Below, in pieces: positions 10,231-19,614 of a stretch of DNA of 64,000 nt. Source of the stretch: Ilex aquifolium (taxonomy: Eukaryota; Streptophyta; Magnoliopsida; Aquifoliales; Aquifoliaceae); NCBI GenBank assembly GCA_951799425.1, contig OX637397.1, forward strand, positions 40,466,409-40,530,408. The letters are read 5' to 3'. The notes under the pieces were generated by a model that saw nothing but the letters and a program-made list of their open reading frames with translations, was not told the DNA's origin and searched no databases. The translations under genes were made by a program, and so were the position numbers. Position 1 is the stretch's first letter. Each line of letters opens with the position of its first letter.

Positions 10231-11530
10231 TTCAAGTTTAATAACATGTGCAATAGTATATATGCAAATCACAAATAATATTAATAGATTAAAATTCATT
10301 TAGATCACTTTTATCATATAGTGAGCAAATACCTTTTATTTTTATGACAATTTTTTTTAATTAAAAAAAAGTTAGAATATTGTTACTAAAAGATATCTCT
10401 TTGTTGACGGTAATATGTCCATTACTTGAAAATTCACTGTGACTTCCATTACTTGTGACTGCATTGCTATTACGTTGAATTCAAAAACTAATTTTAATTG
10501 TCTTGTATTTTCATGTGCTAGCTTTTTCTTTTTTTTTTACTGTGCTAGCTTGATTACCATACTAAGGTTTCTTCCCAGCTTTGGGTTTAGTTATATCATG
10601 ATGGTGAACAAATCCATCTTGTTAGGAATTAACTTCCTTAACCTAACCTAGCTTTAACCATCCTTGTAATATTCACCCCGAGACTTTCTTGACATGCCCG
10701 CCTTCAGTTTCCTGGACAAAAAACGAAAGTTCAGGCACAATGGAATGAGACAAGTCCACTTTGTAGAACATAGCTATGATGTCAATTCCAATGATTCGAT
10801 GAGTTTAACTTTCAACCTAACCTAGCTTTAACCATCCTTGTAATATTCACCCCAAGAATTTCTTGACATGCCCGCCTTCAATTTCATGGACAAAAACAAA
10901 AGCCCAGGCACAATAGAATAGGACAAGCCAACTTTGTAGAACATAGCTATGATGTCAATTCCAATGATTCAATGAGTTTCATATTTTTGCATAAAAATTA
11001 TCCAAATATAAGATTTTAAAATTGTTGGGGTTGGCCTTCCCATTTCTAAGAAATGCGTTTTTGTTCAACCTTTTTCTAAAGTTCAAATCTGGTTTTTCAT
11101 TTTGGAAATCTCTATAATTGACGAAGCAATCTTGTTTTATGGAACACTTTCTAATCCAAGTTGATCTCCCTCTCTCTCTATCTCTTCCATACTCCCACTG
11201 TTGCCCAACAAAGATAAACTAGCTAGCAAGGTGAATGAAAACTCAAGTTCTTGATCTCTGCTACGCTACCAATTCAATCTTGTCAGGAGATAGGTAATAC
11301 AAGCCCAAGTATACATGTTTAGAATCCATATGTACCTAAAAGTTTAAACCTGTAGACAACGAGCTCATTCATAGTATGTTAGAAACTTCCACTTTTTTTA
11401 GTATTCCATGTGATCAGAGTCCCTCAAATATTTGATACCCAATAAATCTTCTCACACATTTGATACCCAACACCCACAAGCTGAAAACCACAAACCAATC
11501 TACTTAGTAGTTTGAAGTTCTTAAGAGAAA
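10231..11530. other. Spacer upstream of NLR gene 2
   Basis: No gene recognised. It contains the tandem duplication at 10640-10980 and, near its 3' end, the probable promoter and 5' UTR of NLR gene 2, with pyrimidine-rich CTCTCTCTCTATCTCTTCC at about 11169-11187. Confidence 0.6.
10640..10980 (+). repeat. Tandem duplication of a ~174-base unit
   Basis: 10640-10813 and 10814-10980 are near-identical. Both start AACCTAACCTAGCTTTAACC, include TTGACATGCCCGCCTTCA, and end with AGCTATGATGTCAATTCC and GATGAGTTT/AATGAGTTT. Roughly a dozen substitutions separate them. The position directly upstream of an NLR could give the gene a duplicated upstream module. Confidence 0.85.
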
Positions 11531-14451
11531 ATGGAAGAAACTCTCATAGATTGTCTATTGGAGGACCTGGGTCAGATATTAAGCATTGGCACTAATTTGA
11601 ATCTTGAGGAGACAGTTCCTATTAAATTTCTTTGTGAGGATCTTAAATTTATAAAAGATTTCCTCAGGGATTACAAAGAGAAGTGCAACGAGGATGAGGA
11701 ATTGAAGATCTTAGTGACATATATTGGAGATGCGGCTTCTAAGGCATTGGTTGACCTCGACTTGTTTACAGTCGTTAGCTTCATGTATGATGATGATGAA
11801 GTCACTACACCATTCCATGATGTATTTGATCATTCCCTAAAGCTGAGAGATATGATACTTGAGATTAAGTCAATCAAGAGAGAAGTGTTGGAGATTTATG
11901 ACAAGAAGTCTTATGGCACCGCAGTACCACAAGCAGGTAAGTGTCAATAATTATCCGCCGTAAGAAAAACACAACACGAACATGCTATGACACAACACCG
12001 AAAATGACACTATCAATTAAGATGAATAATACATAAGTGTAGATAGTACTAGAAACAAATATCATGCATATTGGCAGCCTAAGCAATGATTTTTTTTTAT
12101 ATATAAATTTCTTTGTGTAGTGTTGTATTTATTATTTCTATTGGTCCCCCCTAATTACAGGAAGTTCGTCAACATCAAAGGTGCTGGAGGATTATGACAA
12201 ATTCTCCGGCCATTCCGTTCAAGAAGTAGAAACGTCTACCACAAGAAGCAGGTCAACAGTGTCAAGAGAATGCAAAAGCATTGTAGAGGAAGAGACTGTG
12301 GTGGGCTTTGAAGATGATGCAATGGTCATAATTGAGAGGCTTACAGGAGTACAGAGGCAGCTTGATATCATCCCAATAGTCGGGATGGCCGGACTCGGTA
12401 AGACAACAATAGCTAGAAAAGTATACAATGATCCTCTCATCGCATATCACTTCTATATTCGTGGATGGATCTACGTGTCACAAGAATACAACATAAGGGA
12501 TTTATTGCTTGGCCTTCTTAGCTATTTTGTCAAGAGTAAAAATAAAATTCTTTTAATGAGCGAGGAAGAAAAGTTTGGAGTAGAAAAGTTGGGAGAAGAA
12601 TTGTACAGGTGTTTAAAGGGTATGAGATATTTGATTGTCCTGGATGATATATGGAACTTGTTGGCCTGGAATGATATAAAATTATATTTGCCTAATGACA
12701 ACAATGGAAGTAGAATTCTTCTCACAACTCGGTTAGAAAATGTGGCTTTGGGCATGAAACCTTGTAAGCCTCCACATCGCCTGCGTTTTTTAACTAAAGC
12801 TGAAAGTTGGGATCTACTGAAACAAAAGATATTTGGAGAAGATCCCTGCCCTCTGAAGTTGAGATATATTGGAAAGAAAATTGCAGAAAGTTGTCAGGGA
12901 CTTCCGCTTGGAATTGTTGTAGCAGCTGGACTTCTTGCAAAGGAAAGGAAGACGCGAAAGCTGTGGAACGAATTTGCAAAAAGAGTAAGAGAGAATATTG
13001 TTGGTGATGCTAAAAATTTTATGGACATACTAGAAATGAGCTACTCGAACTTACCTTATCACTTGCAAATGTGTTTTACCTTTTTTGGAGCTTTTAAGAT
13101 ACACCATGAAATCCCTGTATGGAAGTTAATCTGCTTTTGGATTGCTAGAGGATTTATACCACAAATCGGAGAAGGGAGTTTAGAGGATGTAGCAGAGGGA
13201 TACCTGATGGATTTAATTGATAGAAGTCTAGTAATTCCTGCCAAGAAAAGTTCTGATGGCAAAACCAAAGCATGTCGCATCCACAATACATTGCATGATT
13301 TGTGCCTGAGAAAAGCGACAGAACTTCAATTGCCGATTTACCAGCATGGACGAGTCACTTCTTCATCAGGTTCTATCTCGTTTAACTATCCGTGCTTTCT
13401 TTCTCATGATGCCCCTGATATTCTTGGGATGCCCTCTGTCGAACTTGATCATTTTCTTTCCTTGGATACAACTGGTTGGAATGCACATCGTATTCTAAAT
13501 AAAATATCCATTTATAAACATCTTAGGGTGTTTGATTTGTGGGACATCACTCTGAAAGAGTTCCCTGTGGTCGTATCACAATTGGTTCATTTGAGGTACA
13601 TGGCACTTCAAGTTTACTTTGTTGAGAGCCTACCAACATTCATATCCAATCTCCGGAACTTAGAAACTCTTATTCTCCGTAAAAGGGCAGGGGGCAAAGT
13701 AACTCTACCTCATCTTTGGAGGATGCAAAAATTGAGGCATCTACGTATATCAGCTCCATTAGAATTTGAAAACCCTTGTTGTAATTGGTGGTATTATCTA
13801 CTTAATGACCTGCAAACCATTTCCACCTTATGTCTTTCTAGTTTAAGCAAGGATGTCTTGGAAATGACTCCAAATCTTAGGAAACTTGGGCTTTTTACAC
13901 CTTTATCAGACTCTCGGAATTTTGCTTTTCCAGATCTAGCCCATTTGGTTCACCTTAGGACACTGAAGTTAGAAGATTGGAGGTTGAATCCTTTACCATC
14001 AAGCATTCCCCAAATGTGTGTGTTTCCCCCCAATCTCCAGAAGCTAACTTTATCAGGTGGCCATGCAAACTGGAAGGAAATGTCAACCATTGGGATGTTA
14101 CCCAACCTTGAGGTTCTCAAATTAACATATAATGCCTTCAAAGGACAAGGGTGGGAGACATCTGAAGGCGGGTTTGGTCGACTTAAATTTTTGAAACTTA
14201 AAGATATGGATCTTGAACAATGGATTGCCTCAAGTAATACATTTCCTCGCCTTCAGCGATTAGTGTTGGATGGATGTAGGGGTCTCAAGGAGCTTCCGTC
14301 TGGCTTGTGTAATACACCTACATTACTAATGATTGAGCTATACCGGCCAAGACCCTCTGTCGTGGAATCTGCAAGGAAAATTAATGAAGAGCGACACAAT
14401 TTCGGAGATGATGGATTGAAGATATTGATATACCATCAAGATAGAGGTTGA
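11531..14451 (+). CDS. CC-NB-LRR disease resistance protein, R1-like (NLR gene 2)
   Basis: Exons 11531-11936 and 12161-14451 give about 898 residues. The donor is gcag|gtaagt and the acceptor ttacag|gaagt, phase 1, the same structure as NLR gene 1. Residues 1-135 form the Rx-like coiled-coil region. The NB-ARC has the P-loop GMAGLGKTT (about 210), an intact kinase-2 LIVLDDIW (Asp-Asp about 297-298), RNBS-B GSRILLTTR, GLPL (about 382), RNBS-D-like CFTFFGAF, and an altered MHD, IHN (about 509-511). LRRs fill the rest. The role is intracellular effector recognition and cell-death signalling; specificity is unknown. It is collinear with gene 1, consistent with tandem duplication. Oddity: the MHD Asp is Asn (codon 13285-13287); substitutions at this residue in other NLRs often give constitutive activity, so this may be a signalling-altered copy. 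A GTG-initiated frame at 12181 is just the interior of exon 2. Confidence 0.93.
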
Positions 14452-14538
14452 AGCCAGAGCGACTGCATTGCATTTGTATATGAATCTTGTTAATTGTATG
14501 TTCTAGTAACTAACTTTTTCTATTAGTTCTATGGTTAA

Positions 14539-14540
<2 letters not shown>

Positions 14541-14607
<67 letters not shown>

Positions 14608-14629
14608 TATTATTATTATTATTATTATT
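14541..14629. repeat. Compound microsatellite (CT)n-(ATT)n
   Basis: About 32 CT dinucleotides run directly into about eight ATT/TTA trinucleotides, roughly 90 bases after the NLR gene 2 stop, probably in or just beyond its 3' UTR. Confidence 0.95.
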
Positions 14630-15741
14630 CTAGTTAATATCTCATGGTTGTTTCCTAAATTATAAGCTAGTATTGGCTATGAGCAATGCTATATGGACTT
14701 TATTTAGTGATCTTTATTATTATCTGTCATATCTAATGACAGTGAACCCCACTATTAGTTGAGACATATTATCAATTTAATGGTTATGATTCATCATTTC
14801 AACAAATAAGGTCACTAAATTAAATACAAAAAAATTTTCCATAGGCTATTGCTCAAATACTCATCTAAAATGAAAAAATGACACAACGGTAAACAAGGGG
14901 ACAAAGAAATTACCCCTTTTTTATAGGAGTATATGCACACATTCTAAATCCACATATAAAACTGAGAATAACTACAAAGATATGCATTATTGATTGAATA
15001 ATTTATAGGACATAATAAGAACGTTAAAAGTCTAATCATTTTGAAATTGGAAGCAAAATTCTTAATAACACCAAATATATCAAAAATAAAAAATAAGAAT
15101 CTAACTAATATAAAATCACGTGACATTTTTTCACCCCAAAAATATTCATTCTCATCTCATTTAATTTCTTATTAATAAACTACTAAGTCCACCATTTATA
15201 TATCCACCTCATTAATAACTAAGTTTACCTTAAACTATAGACACCCCTTTAATAAGTAATTTTAAAAATCATAAAGAAAAATTTATAAAAACCCAAAAGA
15301 AAACAAGAAAAAAAAATTAAAAAAAACAAAAGAAAAAATCTTTCGTCGGAAAAATAAAAAATGAAACAAGTTTTCTAAGTCACAAAGACTAATTCACAAA
15401 CGACACAAGCTTGCCAAACGAAACAAATTTTCTATTGTAAATAGCCTTTATTGCCATTTTTTAAAACAATTTGAATGTAAATACATACAATTGTATACAC
15501 ACACACACACATAAACCCTAAATCAAATTATTAAAATTGACAAAATTACCAAAACACAATAACAATAATGGAAATTCACACAGCACATATAAAATCAAAC
15601 ATAGAATTAAATCGTGAAGTAATACTAAATTGTATCTCATTATAGAAATCTATATTGAAAAAATACTTTTATGAGTGTACGAGATGAGATAATGAATAAA
15701 ACCCTAATTTTGAGAAGATATAAAGTGGACTTAACTTATTA
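14630..15741. other. AT-rich spacer before the Harbinger element
   Basis: No gene. It contains a short (AC)n run at about 15499-15511. About 15131-15240 is an inverted counterpart of about 18670-18790 on the far side of the Harbinger element (shared ATTTAATTTCTTATTA and AAACTACT motifs). Confidence 0.55.
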
Positions 15742-16017
15742 GAGCATCTCCAATCCACTAGCCATGCTCCATTTTTTAGCTATTTTGGCGAGCTTCACTC
15801 TACAAATTAGCTCCAACCCACTAGCCATCCTCCTAGCCAAAATCTAGGAGGTCTTCATGCTCGCCAAATCTTGAGATGCCAGATTTGCTCGCCACTTCTT
15901 GCTGCTCGTTGCTGCTGATGGCTTATGTGAACTTCTTCAACTATGAACAACCAGATATTCATCTCCCCCTCCACTCTTTGTTGTTGTTGGTTGTTGTTAC
16001 TGATCTGTTTTGCTGCC

Positions 16018-16345
16018 GAAACCCACCTCCCCCTCCTCACTAATTTGCTGCCAAAACCCCCTCCCCCTCCCCACTGATGTGCTGCCGAAAACCCCCCTCC
16101 CCATTAATTTGCTGCTGAAAACCCCTCCCCCTCCCCATCCCCACTGATTTGCTACCGAAAACCCTTCCCCCTCCCCACTGTTTTGTTGTCGAAATCCCCT
16201 CCACCTCCCCACTGATTTGCTGTCGAAACCCCTTCCCCCTCCCCACTGATTTGCTGCCCAAAACCCCTCCCCCTCCCCCTCCCCCTCCCCACTAATTTGC
16301 TGTTGAAATCCCCTCCTTCTCCCCACTATTTTGCTGCTAAAAACT
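16018..16345. repeat. GC-skewed minisatellite inside the Harbinger element
   Basis: Nine or ten copies of a roughly 33-base unit: CCCCTCCCCACTGATTTGCT followed by GCCGAAAAC, with varying numbers of CCCCTC blocks. It reads G-rich on the - strand. Open frames across it only reflect the repeat (Gly/Arg/Glu/Gln periodicity) and are not genes. Confidence 0.85.
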
Positions 16346-16787
16346 CATATCTATTGATTTATTGATTTTTGTTATTGATTGGTATTGATTTTTGGATAAA
16401 TGGTGGTTAAATTAGTATTAATTTGTGGTTAATAACAATTTTGGTTAAATAGGTGGTTAAATTAGTATTGATTTGTGGTTAAATTGTTATTGATTTTTGG
16501 TTGAATAGATGATCAAATTGGTATTAATCTTTGGTTAAATGGATGGTCAATTTGCTATTGATTTTTGGGTTAAATAGGCTGTTAAATTGCTATTGATTTG
16601 TGGTTAAATTTATACAATGTATGGTTGAATTATTATTATCAATTGGTTTTTGTTATTTGAAGTGGATGGGTGTTAAATTGTCATTAAGTTGTATTATTTA
16701 AAATTTGATTAGAATTATTGTTATAGTATGTTTTGGGTTAAATTACATGAATAATGTATGTTTTGGGTTGAATTCTAAGCATTTCGT
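16346..16787. repeat. Degenerate GGTTAAAT repeat tract in the Harbinger element
   Basis: Many imperfect copies of ATTGATTTGTGGTTAAAT and variants, spaced about 30-45 bases, fill this non-coding stretch between the minisatellite and the accessory ORF relic. Confidence 0.6.
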
Positions 16788-17215
16788 ATGGAACCATTTG
16801 AATATGAATATTACTTCATCAATCTCTTGAATGACGGAACAAACTTAGATGAGTTTAACACTGAATTAGTGGACCAAATAAGTCATTATTCACCAATATC
16901 ACTTCAAATAGAATCCACCACCAAAAAAGTGCAAGGCGACAACTTTACAGTTGAGGAGGATTTAGTTTTAATCTCGGCTTGACTTAATATTAGCGTGGAT
17001 ACCGTGCATGGAAATGAGCAAAAATCTAAAACGTATTGACGAAAGGTTTGGGAGTACTTCAACGAATACAAATCTCAGTCAGATTGTAATCGCAATCAGG
17101 TTTCTTTGATGAATCATTGGTCGATAATTCAGATAACTACCAATAAATTTTGTTACTACTTTGACCAAATTGAAAGGTTGAATCAAAGTGGTGTGACTGA
17201 GAAAGACAAGGTATG
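16788..17215 (+). pseudogene. Harbinger accessory protein (Myb/SANT-like ORF), broken
   Basis: ATG at 16788 gives 64 codons ending GDNFTVEEDLVLISA, then TGA where Trp is expected (LISA-stop-LNIS). The frame continues as VHGNEQKSKTY, another TGA, and KVWEYFNEYKSQSDCNRNQV, then SLMNHWSIIQ and GVTEKDKV. This is the trihelix/Myb-like DNA-binding partner that plant PIF/Harbinger elements encode beside the transposase, often annotated as glutathione S-transferase T3-like. At least two nonsense mutations. It converges with, and nearly abuts, the transposase relic. Confidence 0.8.
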
Positions 17216-17219
17216 AGTG

Positions 17220-18304
17220 CATTTTTAATTACGAGTGTGAAAATAACGCATTTTTCATTTATGATACATAGTATTATTGTACAATTTGCAAATCCGTGAT
17301 GCAAAGAAGATCTCTCAATAAATCGTGCTTGGAGCACTCCAAAAACTCTTTAAACATCCTTTCTAGCTGACTCTTGAGCTTGTACAAAATGTATTTGCTT
17401 ATTGCTTTTTGGAGATGAAATTGTTTTGACAAATGTGGCCCTCTTTGGATATATACCATCAGTAAGATAATATCTCATAGTATAATCGTTTCCATTGACG
17501 GAGTAATTGACCGGAGAAGCCCTACCTTTTGAAAGAAGAGTAAAAACAGAAGAGCGTTCTAGCATATTTATATCATTGTGGAATCCAGGTAACCCAAAAA
17601 AGTCATACCAAATCCATAGATCGTATGAAGCCACCGCCTCTAAAATAATTGTTGGTTCATGGACGTGACTAGAGTACATACATTTCCATACTGTTGGACA
17701 ATTTTTCCATCTCTAATGCATGCAGTCAATGCTACCTAGCATCCTAGGAAACCCACGTCTCTCACCAATTGCCAATAATCTAGCAATGTTTACGCTGTTT
17801 GGTGACCTGAGGTACTCATCAAAATAAATTGCTACTATAGCCGATATAAATCTTTGCAGACTTTCTATTGCGGTGCTTTCACTGATCCTCACATAATCAT
17901 CAACAGCATCTGTTGCAACTCCATAGGCAAGCATTCGTATATCGACAGTCATCTTTTGAAGGGGAGACAAGCCAATATTCCCTTTTTTGGACGAAGTATG
18001 GATTATAAGCTTCCGCCATAGATAGAATACGAATGAAAAGAGATCGATTCATTTGAAACCTCCTCTGAAATAAATTTGAGGGATAGGTAGGCAATTCAGC
18101 AAAATAATCGCGATAAAGTCTCTCATGCCCTTCAACTCAACTACAAAAAATAACATAATGGTCTTGAATAGAACCACGACGTATTACGCAGCTATTCTCG
18201 ATATTGAGTTTCTCCATTGCCACAGTAGCAACCGTTAACATCTCCAACTCATCATTAGAGTCAGAATCATTAAGAATTATCTTTAATTTACCATCACGAG
18301 CCAT
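17220..18304 (-). pseudogene. PIF/Harbinger DDE transposase (HARBI1/ALP1-like), broken
   Basis: The relic starts MARDGKLKIILNDSD at 18304. An in-frame TGA follows (IFCS-stop-VEGHERLYRDYF), then PTYPSNLFQRRFQMNRSLF, then a frameshift near 17983 before NIGLSPLQKMTVDIRMLAYG. The first catalytic Asp is present in GSIDCMH, followed by TAG in place of Trp (about 17715). The second Asp is in GFHNDINML. The third acidic residue of the DDE triad should follow SARKDV; here the codon is TAA. The tail (VFGVLQARFIERSS, CTIILCIINEK) is degraded. In life this nuclease would cut and join DNA at TWA targets. At least three stops and one frameshift make it non-functional. Confidence 0.85.
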
Positions 18305-18656
18305 AGCAAAGAAACAATGTATGAATGCAATGCCAGTAAAATAAATTTGAAATATACAATGAGAATGGGGAGGTTCTATTTATATATTTTCAAAAATATG
18401 ATCGTTGTAAAATTTAAAATTTTGATGACATGGCCGACACGTTATCATGCCCCGTCATCATTATATCGCTTACGTGTTAGGCCACATGACATTTTTGAAT
18501 TATATTATTGAAAGTTAGTTAAAGTTAGTTGAAGTAATTAGCTAAAATAGAGAGCGTGGTTTGAGTGAATTTAAAAAAATAGCTAGTTAAAGTAGAGAAT
18601 GTAATATTTAAGTATATTTTGACTAGCTATTTTGTTGAGCAGGGTTAGAGTTGCTC

Positions 18657-19614
18657 TTAAAAGGATGTATATAGCATGGAGTGTGTTTAATTATTAATAG
18701 GACGAGTACAGAAGATGTGAACTAAGTAGTTTCATAATAAGAAATTAAATGGGGTGAAAATGGATATTGTGAGGTGGGATTAGCCCCACCTAATAGAAAT
18801 TATGATACTGAAATCGGAATTTTCTACGATATATTATTACTTTTGACAAAATAGTAAAAAATAAAATTTTGAGGGTCTAACTGATGAGAAAGATTTCAAG
18901 ACTTATCAGTTTGCCACAGCTAAAAAGTAAAGAGCATGCCTACAAAATCTTTCCTGAAACTAAAAGAGCTCGTGACAAACTGACAAGTCTTGAAATTGAT
19001 CGTTGACCAGATCTGAACCAAATGACATTGATCATGCTTAATTCAAAGTCCGATTTTTATTTGGCTTTTACTATCACTTTGTCACTTTAGGTTGCGCTTT
19101 TGAATGTGCACTGTAACTGTAACGCTTCACCTCTCACGAAGATGTAATTGTCTCATCTAATACCAAATTATGACTCCTTAATTCAATTAAATGTATTCAG
19201 AGTTCTAATATACTCGATAGGCCTAATCGATTTCTCAAAAGTGATCAATGCTTGTTTAGAAAGAAGTGTAATCTGATATAACTTTTATAACACTCCAGTT
19301 CTACCGAGCATGTTAATCGATGATTCTAACCCTAACTGTAACTGTCCAACTCAATTCAAGGGTAAAAGTGTGTGGACACATGAATCTGCATCAAAAACAT
19401 TTTTCAATTATAACAATATACCAATACATCATTCTCTGCAGGTACAACTTTTGAAGGAAAAAAAATGTTCAACTAAAGATGAAGAAAAATAGAGTTCCCC
19501 AAATTATATTATTAGGTGCATTCATATGCTGCATCAAATTTAACCAACTCTAAATTACAGATACCATTAAATACATTGGAAATTATTACTCTTTAGAAAC
19601 TTGTGGACTATTAT
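18657..19614. other. Spacer between Harbinger element and receptor kinase
   Basis: No gene. It contains the hairpin at 18893-18996, the inverted partner of 15131-15240, and the 3' flank of the receptor kinase (about 19490-19614), which is duplicated at 10006-10110. Confidence 0.6.
18893..18996. repeat. Inverted repeat able to form a ~25-bp hairpin
   Basis: The left arm starts ATTTCAAGACTTATCAGTTT (18893) and the right arm is its near-perfect complement (18972-18996, ending AAGTCTTGAAAT), with about 53 bases between. Size fits a tiny MITE remnant or a miRNA-precursor-like foldback. No expression evidence is available. Confidence 0.7.

Larger units (their letters stand above)
15742..18656. mobile_element. 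PIF/Harbinger DNA transposon, inactivated
   Basis: The element starts GAGCATCTCCAATCC and ends GGGTTAGAGTTGCTC, imperfect inverted termini. It is flanked by the 3-base duplication TTA (15739-15741 and 18657-18659), the hallmark of PIF/Harbinger. It is 2,915 bases long and holds two convergent ORF relics: a + strand Myb/SANT-like accessory protein (about 16788-17215) and a - strand DDE transposase (about 17220-18304). A minisatellite fills 16018-16345. Both ORFs have several stops, so it cannot move itself. Confidence 0.88.

Noticed and set aside
12181-12183. GTG as start of NLR gene 2
   Set aside because: It is an internal Val codon of exon 2; the real start is the ATG at 11531, supported by the paralogue and splice sites.
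15997-16326. 109-codon Gly/Arg/Glu-rich open frame on the - strand
   Set aside because: It is the translation of the minisatellite units; periodic composition, no homology, lies inside a dead transposon.
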